From Streptomyces sp. NBC_00154 (GTDB lineage Bacteria; Actinomycetota; Actinomycetes; Streptomycetales; Streptomycetaceae), in contig NZ_JAPEMI010000001.1 in assembly GCF_026342835.1 (NCBI RefSeq), positions 930,001-994,000 of the forward strand: a stretch of DNA of 64,000 nt, written 5' to 3'. The position numbers and the translations under genes are program-made. How positions within the stretch are numbered: the first letter of the stretch is position 1; each line of letters begins with the position of its first letter. Positions 26,373 to 35,132 of this stretch are shown here, in pieces. Under the pieces are notes generated by a model. The model was not told the origin of the DNA. It saw only the letters and a program-made list of their open reading frames with translations, and did no database searches.

Positions 26373-27549
26373 CTAGTGTTTCGTGATTCCGTCAGCGTTA
26401 CTTGATCTTGTGTGGCAGGGTCTCTTGGTGTGGAGATCTCCGTGGAACAGGCCGCCGAGTTGCGGGAGTTGTTGAACAGCCGGGACGTTCCTGCGGACAT
26501 CGCTACGCGGGGCCGGATCGTGCTGTGGTCGAGCGAGGGGCGTCGGCGCAAGGACATTGCCGAGCTGCTCGGGGTGTCACTGCCGACCGTGGACCGCTGG
26601 AAGACCCGCTATGCCGAGCACGGACTGGCCGGGCTGGAAGGGGAGCGTCCCGGTGGCGCACGGGAACAGGTACCGGCGCGGGTGCGGTCCCGGGTGATCG
26701 CGCTGACGCGCATGACGCCGCCGGACGGCACGGGGCTTTCGCACTGGTCCACACGGGAGTTGGCGAAGTACCTGGAGCGAACCGAGAACATCACCGTGTC
26801 CTGGCACTACATCGCGCGCGTCTGGCGCGAGGAAAGCCTGAAGCCGCACCGGTCCGGCACCTTCAAGATTTCCAAAGATCCCGCGTTCGCGGAGAAGGTG
26901 GCTGACGTGATCGGCCTGTATCTGGCCCCGCCGGGCGGCGCGGTAGTCCTCTCGATCGACGAGAAGACGCAGATCCAGGCGCTGGACCGGACCCAGCCGG
27001 TGCTGCCGGTCGCCTTCGCGGCGAGCGAGAAGCGCACCGCCGACTACGTCCGGCACGGCACCACGAACCTGTTCGCCGCCCTGAACGTCACCACTGGTGA
27101 AGTGCTCGGCGAGTGCAGGCCGACCCGGGACGGCAAGGATTTCCTGGCCTTCTTGAAGAAGGCGGTGAAACCGCACGCCGGGAAGGACATCCATGTCGTC
27201 CTGGACAACCTCTCGACGCACACCACCCCGGAGGTCAAGGAGTGGCTGGTCAAGAACCCGCACGTCCACTTCCATTTCACTCCCGTCGGCTCCTCGTGGC
27301 TGAACCAGATCGAGATCTGGTTCGGAATCCTGACCCGGCAGTCCATCCGCCGCGGCACGTTCTCCAGCGTCAACGTCCTGATCAAACAGATCCGCGACTA
27401 CATCAACTCCTGGAACACGACAGCGAAACCGTTCACTTGGACCGCGACCGCCGGCGAGGTCCTCGCGAAGGTCCGACTCGTCGCGACCAACGTGAAGAAA
27501 CTCGTAAATAGCAACTCGAACTGACATGAACAGGATCACGAGACACTAG
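26373..27549 (+). mobile_element. IS630-family insertion sequence
   Basis: An element bounded by CTAG at both ends (26373-26376 and 27546-27549) with imperfect inverted repeats: the left end reads CTAGTGTTTCGTGATTC and the right end, reversed, CTAGTGTCTCGTGATCC. Insertion at a TA within CTAG fits IS630. The element separates the IS5-like remnant from the HNH remnant. Confidence 0.8.
26412..27524 (+). CDS. IS630-family transposase, intact
   Basis: 370 residues. The N-terminal helix-turn-helix (KDIAELLGVSLPTVDRWKTR) is followed by a linker and the DDE catalytic core: LSIDEKTQIQAL, HVVLDNLSTHTT and SSWLNQIEIWFGILTRQS. GTG 26412 is used; GTG 26430 is an alternative. No stop or frameshift is seen, so the element may still be able to move. 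Confidence 0.93.
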   Translation: MAGSLGVEISVEQAAELRELLNSRDVPADIATRGRIVLWSSEGRRRKDIAELLGVSLPTVDRWKTRYAEHGLAGLEGERPGGAREQVPARVRSRVIALTRMTPPDGTGLSHWSTRELAKYLERTENITVSWHYIARVWREESLKPHRSGTFKISKDPAFAEKVADVIGLYLAPPGGAVVLSIDEKTQIQALDRTQPVLPVAFAASEKRTADYVRHGTTNLFAALNVTTGEVLGECRPTRDGKDFLAFLKKAVKPHAGKDIHVVLDNLSTHTTPEVKEWLVKNPHVHFHFTPVGSSWLNQIEIWFGILTRQSIRRGTFSSVNVLIKQIRDYINSWNTTAKPFTWTATAGEVLAKVRLVATNVKKLVNSNSN

Positions 27550-27741
27550 ACGATAGTGCGGTTGCCTCGGGCGGAGTTGCAGCGGCGGTGTCCAGAGCGG
27601 GCGTTGGCGGGCGCGAGGAGCTCCGGGGCCGGCGACGTCGTACCGGATGCTGTGGCCGCACCACCAGCAGGGGAGGCTGAGGCTGCGTTGCCTGGCGCAG
27701 AGTGCCCGGTAGGGGCGCCCGTTGCGGCGGTTGCCAGCCAT
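27550..27741 (-). pseudogene. HNH endonuclease N-terminal remnant cut by IS630
   Basis: ATG 27741 starts MAGNRRNGRPYRALCARQRS followed by LPCWWCGHSIRYDV, matching the beginning of phage/prophage HNH nucleases with their first CxxC. The expected HNH core is missing because the frame runs into the IS630 right end at 27549. A short upstream frame ending in REVLGDL overlaps its start region, as in phage gene clusters. Confidence 0.5.
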
Positions 27742-27817
27742 GGGCGCCACTCCCTACTACAGGTCGCCGAGGACCTCACGCCGGGCCGCGTGGCGGCTGG
27801 CCCAGAGCCCTGAACCA

Positions 27818-27995
27818 AGCGTCATTTGAGCGTCAAGAATCTTCGAACGAGTCCTTGACGGCGTCGCCGGTGCGCTCGCCTCCCCGACGAAGTCGCAGGT
27901 CAGGAATTGTTGACGAGCAATCTATCCGCTCAACCCGCTACACAAAGGGAAACAGGTCGAGCGAACCAACGAGGCCACAAAACCGCAGGTCAGGC
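27818..27995. repeat. rumA-end-like junction unit left of the IS4 element
   Basis: Contains the 18-mer partner of 20517-20534 at 27818-27835, CAGGTCAGG at 27896-27904, a GGGAAACAGGTCGAGCG stretch near 27950 that matches the rumA DLFP codons, and CAGGTCAGGC at 27986-27995. The spacing from CAGGTC to CAGGTC is 90 bp here and 98 bp at 20370-20468, so both ends of the island carry related units. Confidence 0.5.
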
Positions 27996-29733
27996 CAATG
28001 CCGGTGAGTTAGCGCGTCGGTGCAGGTCAGGCACTTGATAGTGCGGGGTTTGGTTGGGAATATCCCCTGGTGACGTTGCGTGATCCGTCACTTCTGGTGA
28101 CGTGTCGGCGGAGGCCGGGACACGGCAACGGAGTTCCCGGTAGGACAGAAGATCGACCAAGATCCGACTGTCCGCGAGGGAACTCCGTTGGGTACTCAGT
28201 GTGCCATCGTCCGCATGTCGTCTGCCATCACCGAGGGCAGCCAGGCCCCGTTGAACAGGCTGGTGACCCCCACGGACCGGCGCTTTGGCGAGCACGTCCG
28301 TCTCGGCGTGTTGACCGAGGAGATCAGCCCTGAACTGGTTGACGAGGTCGTGGAGTTGACCGGCTGCGGCGAGCGTCGCCGCCGGCTGTTGCCCGCCCGG
28401 GCGGTGGTCTACTTCATCCTGGCGTTGTGCCTGTTCAGCAGCTCCGACAGTGCCGGGCCGCCGGGATACCGGTCGGTCCTGCGCACGTTGACGGAGAAGC
28501 TGCGGCATCTGCCAGGCCTGTGTGTGCAGCGCTTGCCCACCAGCTCGGCCCTGACACGGGCCCGGCAGCGGCTGGGCGACAAGCCGCTGCAGGCGCTGTT
28601 CGAGCGGCGGTGCGGCACGCTGGCCACGACCGTCACTCCGGGCGCGTTCGCCTTCGGGCTGCGGCTGGTCGCCTGGGACGGCACCGCGCTGGATGTCCCC
28701 GACACCCCGGCAAACGCTGCTGAGTTCGGTTTCACCGGCAAGGGTGGTGTCAACCAGAGCGGACACCCACAGGTCCGCCTGATGGCCCTGACCGAATGCG
28801 GCACCCACGCCCTGGTCGACGCGGCCTTCGACGCCGTGGCCAGGTTCAGCGAGCACAAGCTCGCCCGCCGGCTGCTGGCCTCCCTGCGAGGGGACATGCT
28901 GCTGCTGGCCGACCGCAACTTCGCCGGATACCAGCTGTGGGGCCTGGCCCGCGCCACCGGCGCCCACCTGGCCTGGCGGATCAAGAAGAACCTGGTCTTC
29001 GTGCCGCTGCGGGTGCTGTCCGACGGGTCCTACCTGTCCATCATGCGCACGCCCGCGGAGAACATCCGCCACGGTCAGGCCCGCGCGGCCGGACGCACCC
29101 TGACCGAGCCGCCCCGGGGACACCTGGTACGGATCATCGAGTACACCGTGACCATCCACCCACAGGCCGGCCCACCCCGCACCGAGACGTTCCGGCTGGT
29201 CACCAGCCTGCTGGACCACCGCCTCGCCCCGGCCCACCAGCTGGCGAGGGCATATCACCAGCGGTGGGAGATCGAAAACGGATTCGCGGAACTGAAGAAC
29301 CGCCTGCGCGGCGCCGGATTCATCCTGCGCTCCAAGGCGCCCGAGCTGATCTACCAGGAGATCTACGCCCTTCTCACCGTCTACCAGGCACTATGCGCAC
29401 TGCAGACGCGCGCGGCAGAACACGGCGGGACCGATCCTGACCGGATCTCCTTCACCGTCACGGTGCAGCTCGCCCGGCTGGCCGTCGCCGCCCAGGCCGC
29501 AGCCGACGTCACCACACTGGCCGCCGCCCGCCGCGAAGCCACCACAGAGCTCTTGGCCGCCCTCCTGCCGCCCCGGCGCAACCGGCAGTGCCAGCGCATC
29601 AAGAAGCCGTCCAAGAACACCTTCGAGGTCAGAAAACGGGACCAGACCCGCACTCCCAGTAACGTCCGCTACACACTCAAAGTCACCAAGCACCCCACCT
29701 GACCTGCACCGACGCGCTAACTCACCGGCATTG
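27996..29733 (+). mobile_element. IS4-family insertion sequence at the rumA stop codon
   Basis: 1738 bp with perfect 36-bp terminal inverted repeats (27996-28031 and 29698-29733), a single transposase gene, and a 10-bp target duplication. The inner end of each repeat itself carries GCAGGTCAGG, nearly the target sequence. The perfect ends indicate a recent insertion. Confidence 0.93.
28188..29702 (+). CDS. IS4-family transposase, intact
   Basis: 504 residues. DDE residues lie in LVAWDGTALDVPDT and LLADRNFAGYQLW; the YREK signature is visible as YHQRWEIENGFAELK (Y-2-R-3-E-6-K), diagnostic of IS4. The start is TTG 28188 with GAGGGA before it; ATG 28218 is possible. The stop lies inside the right terminal repeat. 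The gene is intact and points toward rumA, which is on the other strand. Confidence 0.93.
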   Translation: MGTQCAIVRMSSAITEGSQAPLNRLVTPTDRRFGEHVRLGVLTEEISPELVDEVVELTGCGERRRRLLPARAVVYFILALCLFSSSDSAGPPGYRSVLRTLTEKLRHLPGLCVQRLPTSSALTRARQRLGDKPLQALFERRCGTLATTVTPGAFAFGLRLVAWDGTALDVPDTPANAAEFGFTGKGGVNQSGHPQVRLMALTECGTHALVDAAFDAVARFSEHKLARRLLASLRGDMLLLADRNFAGYQLWGLARATGAHLAWRIKKNLVFVPLRVLSDGSYLSIMRTPAENIRHGQARAAGRTLTEPPRGHLVRIIEYTVTIHPQAGPPRTETFRLVTSLLDHRLAPAHQLARAYHQRWEIENGFAELKNRLRGAGFILRSKAPELIYQEIYALLTVYQALCALQTRAAEHGGTDPDRISFTVTVQLARLAVAAQAAADVTTLAAARREATTELLAALLPPRRNRQCQRIKKPSKNTFEVRKRDQTRTPSNVRYTLKVTKHPT

Positions 29734-29806
29734 CAGGTCAGGCGCCCTTTTCCGCAGGCTCCAGAATCGCCACGCACTCCACGTGCGAGGTCATCGGGAA
29801 CAGGTC
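29734..29806 (-). repeat. rumA 3' end serving as island junction (attR-like)
   Basis: The last 22 codons and stop of rumA, duplicated in diverged form at 20370-20442. Together the two copies bound 9.3 kb of mostly decayed accessory DNA. Confidence 0.75.
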
Positions 29807-31096
29807 GAACGCCCGCAGCGTCCGCACCTTGTAGCCGCCCTCCCGGAAGTACGCCAGGTCGCGCGCGAGTGCCGCCGGGTCGCAGGCGACGTAGGCGATG
29901 CGGCGGGCGCCGAGGCCGGCGAGGTGCTTCACCGTCTGCTTGCCCGCGCCCGCGCGCGGCGGGTCGAGGACGATCAGGTCGCACTCGGTGATGCCGGTGC
30001 GGGGCAGGATCTGGTCGACCTTGCCGTGCTCGATGCGGACCCGGTCGAGGTCCTGGAGGTTGTGGCGGGCGTCCTCGACGGCGCGCTTGCCGGACTCGAT
30101 GCCGAGGACCGCACCCTTCTCGCCGATGCGCTGACCGATGGCGCCGGCGAACAGGCCGACGCCGCAGTAGAGGTCGAGGGCCATGTCGTTCTTGCGGGGC
30201 AGGAGGCCCTGCATGACCGCGCGGACGAGGGTGTTGGCAGCCTGCGGGTGGACCTGCCAGAAGCCGCCCGAGCCGACGCGGTACGTGCGGTCGTCGGCGC
30301 GTTCGCGGACGAAGCCGCGGCCGTGGACCCGGTGGATGCCGCCGTCGCGTTCGTCGACGCGCAGGACGGAGACCGGCTTGTCGAGCTCGACGAGCGGCAG
30401 CCGGGCGCCGGGCTTCGGGGTGAGGATGACCTGGCGGTCGTTGGAACCGGTGGCGGTGATGGCTTCCACCGAGGCCATGCCGGTCCAGTCGCGCTTCTCG
30501 ATGCCGAGTTCCGAGACGCCGGGCGCCGCGATCATGCAGTGCTCGATCGGCTCGACGTCGTGCGAGCGGTGCTTGCGCAGGCCGGCGCGGCCGTTCTCGT
30601 CGATGGCGTACTGGACGCGGGTGCGCCAGGCCGGCACCTCGCCCTTCGGGAGCTTGTCGCCCTCGGCCGGCATGACCGTGCCGTCCCAGCCGGCCTCTTC
30701 GGGGGTGAGCCCGGCGAGGCGCTGGAGCTGTTCGGCGATGACTTCGCCCTTGAGCCGGCGCTGGGCGCCGGGCTTGGCGTGCTGCCAGTCGCAGCCGCCG
30801 CACTTGCCGGGGCCGGCGTACGGGCAGGGCGCCTCGACGCGGTCCTTGGACGGTTCGATGATCGTGACGGCGTCGGCGCGCAGGAAGCGGGAGTCCTTGT
30901 CGCCGTCGGTGATCCGGGCGATCACCTTCTCGCCGGGCAGCGTGTGCCGTACGAAGAGGACCTGGCCCTCCGAGGTACGGGCGATGCAGTGGCCGCCGTG
31001 TGCGACGGGGCCCACCTCGACCTCGTACTCCTCGCCGATCAGTGAGTCCCCGGTCTGCGAGTCCTCGGCCGGCGACGAGGTGGATTCGTTCTGCAT
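29738..31096 (-). CDS. rumA: 23S rRNA (uracil-5-)-methyltransferase RumA-like
   Basis: A 452-residue class I SAM RNA methyltransferase. A TRAM domain occupies about 18-75; Cys91, Cys99 and Cys102 (CPYAGPGKCGGC), with a later cysteine in EHCMIAAPG, are the expected [4Fe-4S] ligands. The SAM loop is ALDLYCGVGLFAGAIG, and the catalytic nucleophile lies in YVACDPAALARDL. ATG 31096 begins MQNESTSS. The extreme 3' end is also an island junction, and the IS4 element lies immediately beyond the stop codon, which is preserved. Whether it modifies 23S rRNA or tRNA cannot be told from the sequence. Confidence 0.9.
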   Translation of the reverse strand: MQNESTSSPAEDSQTGDSLIGEEYEVEVGPVAHGGHCIARTSEGQVLFVRHTLPGEKVIARITDGDKDSRFLRADAVTIIEPSKDRVEAPCPYAGPGKCGGCDWQHAKPGAQRRLKGEVIAEQLQRLAGLTPEEAGWDGTVMPAEGDKLPKGEVPAWRTRVQYAIDENGRAGLRKHRSHDVEPIEHCMIAAPGVSELGIEKRDWTGMASVEAITATGSNDRQVILTPKPGARLPLVELDKPVSVLRVDERDGGIHRVHGRGFVRERADDRTYRVGSGGFWQVHPQAANTLVRAVMQGLLPRKNDMALDLYCGVGLFAGAIGQRIGEKGAVLGIESGKRAVEDARHNLQDLDRVRIEHGKVDQILPRTGITECDLIVLDPPRAGAGKQTVKHLAGLGARRIAYVACDPAALARDLAYFREGGYKVRTLRAFDLFPMTSHVECVAILEPAEKGA

Positions 31097-31195
31097 GAGG
31101 GGGTGGCTCCAGAGATCAAAGGAAAACGGCCGGACAACAACCCACAAGTCTACGTGGGTGGTGTCCGGCCGCTTACCACTTGCGGGCACGGAGAG

Positions 31196-33289
31196 TCAGC
31201 TCTTGTTGCTGGGCTCCTTGGCCCTGCGCTCCACGGGACCCCGGCGGACCGATCCGGGAGCGTTCCATTCGGCACGCTTCCTGGCGCGCTTCTTCGCGGC
31301 CTCGGAGGATTCCAGCTGGTACGGGACGGACGTCACCATCACGCCCGGGGTGAACAGCAGCCGCCCCTTGAGGCGCAGGGCGCTCTGGTTGTGCAGCAGG
31401 TGCTCGTACCAGTGCCCGACCACGTACTCCGGGATGTAGACACTGACCACGTCGCGGGGGCTCTCCCGGCGCAGGCCCTTCACGTAGTCGATGACCGGCC
31501 GGGTCACTTCGCGGTACGGGGAGTCGAGGATCTTCAGCGGGATGTTGATGCCGCGCCGCTCCCAGTCCTCCTTGAGCGCCTTGGTCTCGGCGGGGTCGAC
31601 GCTGATGGACAGCGCCTCCAGACGGTCGGAGCGGATCAGCTTGGCGTACGCGAGCGCGCGCAGCGTGGGCCGGTGCAGCTTGGAGACCAGGACGATGGAG
31701 TGGACCCGGGAGGGTTTCATGCTGTCGTCGGACGGGGCCTCGTCCGCGGCGATTTCCTCGGCGACGCGGTCGTAGTGCCTGCGGATCGCGGTCATCGTCC
31801 CGTAGAAGATCACCATGCCGAGCAGCGCCACCCAGGCGCCGTGGGTGAACTTGGTGGCGAGCACGACGACGAGCACCAGGCCGGTGAAGAACGCGCCGAA
31901 GGTGTTGATCGCGCGGGAGCGGATCATGTGGCGGCGCTTGGCCGGGTCCTTCTCGGTCCGCAGATGACGGTTCCAGTGCCGGACCATGCCGGTCTGGCTG
32001 AGGGTGAAGGAGACGAACACACCGACGATGTACAGCTGGATCAGCCGGGTCGAGTCGGCGCCGTAGATCCAGGTGAGCAGGATGGCCGCGCCGGCCAGCA
32101 GCACGATGCCGTTGGAGAAGGCGAGCCGGTCACCGCGGGTGTGCAGCTGGCGCGGCAGGTACCGGTCCTGGGCGAGGATCGAGCCGAGCAGCGGGAAGCC
32201 GTTGTACGCGGTGTTGGCGGCCAGGAAGAGCACGAGTGCGGTGGCCGCGGCGAGGATGATGAAGAGGAACGAGCCGTCACCGAAGACTGCAGCCGCGACC
32301 TGGGAGATCACCGGGTCCTGGACGAAGCTCGAACCGACGGCGGCGCCGTTGTGGATCAGGTCCTGGGCCGGGTTCTCGGCCATCTTCACATCGGTGGCCA
32401 TGGCCAGGCCGATGATGCCGCAGAACATCGTGACGGCCAGCAGGCCCATCATCGCGAGAGTGGTCGCGGCGTTCTTGCTCTTCGGCTTGCGGAAGGCGGG
32501 TACACCGTTGCTGATCGCCTCGACGCCGGTCAGCGCCGCACAGCCGGAGGAGAACGCCCGCAGCAGCAGGAAGACGAGGGCGAAGCCGGCCAGACCCTGG
32601 TGCTCGGGCTTGATCTCGTAGTCCGAGGTCGGGGCGTGCATGGTGTCGCCGAGGACAAGACCGCGGAACGCACCCCAGGCGATCATGATGAAGACGCCGG
32701 CCACGAAGAGATACGTGGGGATGGCGAAGAGCTTGCCGGACTCCTTGACGCCCCGCAGGTTCATCAGGGTCAGCAGCACGATGGCCCCGATCGCGCAGAG
32801 CGTCTTGTGCTCGACGACGAACGGGATCGCGGAGCCGAGGTTCTCCACGCCGGAGGCGATCGACACGGCGACGGTCAGGACGTAGTCCACCAGCAGGGCG
32901 CTGGCGACGGTCAGACCGGCCTTGGGGCCGAGGTTGGTGGTGGCGACCTCGTAGTCGCCGCCGCCGCTCGGGTAGGCATGCACGTTCTGCCGGTACGAGG
33001 CGACGACCGTGAACATCAGGACCACGACAGCGGCCGCGATCCACGGGCTGAAGTGGTACGCCGACACGCCCGCGATGGACAGCACGAGGAGGACTTCTCC
33101 TGGTGCGTACGCCACCGAGGACAGCGGGTCGGATGCGAAGACGGGGAGGGCGATGCGCTTGGGGAGGAGCGTTTCCCCCAGCTTGTCGCTGCGCAACGCC
33201 CGGCCGATCAGGATCCGTTTGGGCACGTCGGTCAGTTTGGACACGCTGAGGATCGTAAGGGTTCCGTATGGAGGCCGCCCACGCACCAC
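31196..33289 (-). CDS. kimA: KimA-type potassium importer (KUP/APC fold)
   Basis: A 697-residue, twelve-helix transporter with a cytoplasmic C-terminal domain. It matches Bacillus KimA (YdaO) in the potassium-binding positions: Asp54 and Tyr61 in ASDPLSSVAYAPGE, Asp135 in LLVDYVLTVAVSI, and Thr254 and Glu257 in CAALTGVEAISNGVP. Many genomes annotate this family as amino-acid permease. GTG 33289 is preferred because AGGAAGG lies 6 nt upstream; GTG 33244 (SKLTDVPK) is where homologues usually seem to begin. It is divergent from two RCK/TrkA genes. K+/H+ symport is known for Bacillus KimA; here it is inferred. Confidence 0.85.
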   Translation of the reverse strand: MVRGRPPYGTLTILSVSKLTDVPKRILIGRALRSDKLGETLLPKRIALPVFASDPLSSVAYAPGEVLLVLSIAGVSAYHFSPWIAAAVVVLMFTVVASYRQNVHAYPSGGGDYEVATTNLGPKAGLTVASALLVDYVLTVAVSIASGVENLGSAIPFVVEHKTLCAIGAIVLLTLMNLRGVKESGKLFAIPTYLFVAGVFIMIAWGAFRGLVLGDTMHAPTSDYEIKPEHQGLAGFALVFLLLRAFSSGCAALTGVEAISNGVPAFRKPKSKNAATTLAMMGLLAVTMFCGIIGLAMATDVKMAENPAQDLIHNGAAVGSSFVQDPVISQVAAAVFGDGSFLFIILAAATALVLFLAANTAYNGFPLLGSILAQDRYLPRQLHTRGDRLAFSNGIVLLAGAAILLTWIYGADSTRLIQLYIVGVFVSFTLSQTGMVRHWNRHLRTEKDPAKRRHMIRSRAINTFGAFFTGLVLVVVLATKFTHGAWVALLGMVIFYGTMTAIRRHYDRVAEEIAADEAPSDDSMKPSRVHSIVLVSKLHRPTLRALAYAKLIRSDRLEALSISVDPAETKALKEDWERRGINIPLKILDSPYREVTRPVIDYVKGLRRESPRDVVSVYIPEYVVGHWYEHLLHNQSALRLKGRLLFTPGVMVTSVPYQLESSEAAKKRARKRAEWNAPGSVRRGPVERRAKEPSNKS

Positions 33290-33660
33290 CCCCGCCTTCC
33301 TGCAATCTCCTGCACTCAGTCGAAATCGGCACGGAATCCTTAACGGAATCCTTGCACTCCCCCCTATGACATCAGCACGCTGTAACCGTTCCGTTCCGGT
33401 TGGCCACGGGGACCGGTGTAGCGGACGGTGGCGTTCCAGTAAATCTCCCTTCCCCGCTTGTTCCCTTTACCGCGCCTTTGCAGCTACGGCCCTGGCGAAA
33501 GCACACTCGAATGAGGCAACGCGTCGGTGGCCGCATAAGCTCATCCCGGGCAACGCCGAAAAACGTTGCCCCGTTGTTTGCCCGGCAAGCCGAGGAAAGA
33601 GTGTGAGCAGGGTGTTTTCGCAGGTCAGCCGGACGACCAGGACTGCGAGGTAGGCGCAAG
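33290..33660. other. Divergent region between kimA and the RCK genes
   Basis: 371 bp. ACGGAATCCTT is repeated at 33331-33341 and 33343-33353 (12-bp period). A hairpin with arms 33548-33555 and 33564-33571 lies about 90 bp before the first RCK gene and could be part of its leader. I could not fit the c-di-AMP (ydaO) riboswitch consensus on either strand. Confidence 0.4.
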
Positions 33661-34329
33661 GTGCACATCGTCATCATGGGCTGCGGGCGAGTAGGAGCCG
33701 CTCTCGCGCAGACCCTGGAGCAGCAGGGGCACACGGTCGCCGTGATCGACCAGGACCCCACGGCGTTCCGCCGTCTCGGGTCGGGGTTCGGTGGCCGGCG
33801 CGTCACCGGCGTCGGTTTCGACCAGGACACCCTCCGTGAGGCGGGTATCGAGGAGGCCGGCGCGTTCGCCGCGGTGAGCAGCGGCGACAACTCGAACATC
33901 ATCGCCGCCCGGGTGGCCCGCGAGATGTTCGGCATCGAGAACGTCGCGGCTCGGATCTACGACCCGCGGCGCGCCGAGGTCTACCAGCGCCTCGGCATCC
34001 CCACGGTCGCCACCGTGCGCTGGACGGCGGACCAGATGCTGCGGCGGCTGCTGCCCTCGGGCGCCGAGCCGCTGTGGCGCGACCCGAGCGGCGGTGTACA
34101 GCTCGCCGAGGTGCACACCACCCCGTCCTGGATCGGGCACAAGATCAGCACGCTGCAGGAGGAGACGGGCGTCCGCGTGGCGTTCCTCACCCGATTGGGC
34201 GAAGCCATTCTTCCGTCGTCGCAGACGGTGCTGCAGGAGGGCGATCTCGTCCACGTGATGATGCGTACGGACGAGATCGCGAAGGTCGAGGCGGCCTTCG
34301 CCGAGGGTCCTGAGGAGGGCGGTCACTGA
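33661..34329 (+). CDS. trkA: RCK/TrkA family potassium-transport regulator (first of pair)
   Basis: 222 residues: an N-terminal Rossmann NAD-binding domain (MHIVIMGCGRVGAALAQTLE, DQDP at the end of strand 2) and a C-terminal TrkA_C/RCK_C domain (WIGHKISTLQEETGVRVAFL). Such proteins form rings that gate K+ channels or transporters in response to nucleotides; RCK_C domains can also bind c-di-AMP. Start is GTG 33661. The stop overlaps the start of the second copy by one base, so the pair is translationally coupled, as with CeoB/CeoC in mycobacteria. No TrkH/KtrB membrane subunit is adjacent; the nearest partner is KimA. Confidence 0.88.
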   Translation: MHIVIMGCGRVGAALAQTLEQQGHTVAVIDQDPTAFRRLGSGFGGRRVTGVGFDQDTLREAGIEEAGAFAAVSSGDNSNIIAARVAREMFGIENVAARIYDPRRAEVYQRLGIPTVATVRWTADQMLRRLLPSGAEPLWRDPSGGVQLAEVHTTPSWIGHKISTLQEETGVRVAFLTRLGEAILPSSQTVLQEGDLVHVMMRTDEIAKVEAAFAEGPEEGGH

Positions 34330-35006
34330 TGCGTGTCGCGATTGCCGGGGCCGGCGCGGTGGGTCGCTCCATCGCCGCCGAGCTGCTGGAGAACGGCCAC
34401 GAGGTGCTCCTCGTGGACAAGGCGCCGACCGCCATCTCCGTGGAGCGGGTGCCCATGGCCGAGTGGCTGCTCGCGGATGCCTGCGAGATCACCTCGCTGG
34501 ACGAGGCGGCGCTCCAGCGCTGCAACGTCGTGATCGCCGCGACCGGCGACGACAAGGTGAACCTGGTCGTCTCGCTGCTCGCCAAGACCGAGTACGGCGT
34601 GCCGCGGGTCGTCGCCCGGGTCAACAACCCGAAGAACGAGTGGCTGTTCAACGAGTCCTGGGGCGTCGATGTCGCGGTCTCCACGCCGCGTCTGATGTCC
34701 GCGCTGGTCGAGGAGGCGGTGAGCGTCGGCGATCTGGTCCGGCTGCTGCGCTTCAGCCACGGCGACGCCAACCTGGTCGAGCTGACGCTGCCCCCGGAGT
34801 CGGCGCTGGCCGGTACCCAGGTCGGCGATGTGGCGTGGCCCGAGGACACCTCGCTGGTCACCATCATCCGCGGTACGCGGGTGCTGACCCCGGGCTCGGA
34901 GGAGACGCTGGAGGCCGGTGACGAGCTGCTGTTCGTGGCCGCCCAGGCGCGCGAGGAGCAGCTGGAGGACCTGCTGTCGGTGCGTCGCGAGGTCACCGAC
35001 GACTGA
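34329..35006 (+). CDS. trkA: RCK/TrkA family potassium-transport regulator (second of pair)
   Basis: 225 residues with the same architecture: MRVAIAGAGAVGRSIAAELL, VDKAP after strand 2, and a TrkA_C domain (ALAGTQVGDVAWPEDTSLVT). It starts with the ATG at 34329 inside the stop codon of the first gene. A hetero-oligomer of the two proteins is likely. Confidence 0.88.
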   Translation: MRVAIAGAGAVGRSIAAELLENGHEVLLVDKAPTAISVERVPMAEWLLADACEITSLDEAALQRCNVVIAATGDDKVNLVVSLLAKTEYGVPRVVARVNNPKNEWLFNESWGVDVAVSTPRLMSALVEEAVSVGDLVRLLRFSHGDANLVELTLPPESALAGTQVGDVAWPEDTSLVTIIRGTRVLTPGSEETLEAGDELLFVAAQAREEQLEDLLSVRREVTDD

Positions 35007-35073
35007 GGACGGCCGGCCGGCTGACCGGCCTCGGCTCAGGTAGGTCGTCCCGCACGACATCTCGTACGCCGAA

Positions 35074-35108
35074 GGGGCCCGGAACCGTGATCCACGGTTC
35101 CGGGCCCC
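35074..35108. terminator. Bidirectional terminator between convergent genes
   Basis: Perfect 16-bp stem (35074-35089 with 35093-35108) and a 3-nt ATC loop, between the RCK pair and the DUF3159 gene. Confidence 0.9.
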
Positions 35109-35132
35109 TGTCGCTGTCGCTATCGCTGTCGG

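Larger units (their letters stand above)
27986..29743. repeat. 10-bp target-site duplication of the IS4 element
   Basis: CAGGTCAGGC occurs immediately outside both terminal repeats, at 27986-27995 and 29734-29743. The right copy contains the rumA stop codon (TCA on this strand). Confidence 0.85.

Noticed and set aside
29391..30803. 470-codon Arg/Pro-rich minus-strand frame across rumA and the IS4 end
   Set aside because: Out-of-frame shadow; the true rumA frame has all catalytic and cluster-binding residues.
33290..33660. Possible c-di-AMP (ydaO) riboswitch before kimA or the RCK genes
   Set aside because: Attractive because Bacillus kimA has one, but no conserved ydaO segments could be found by eye on either strand.
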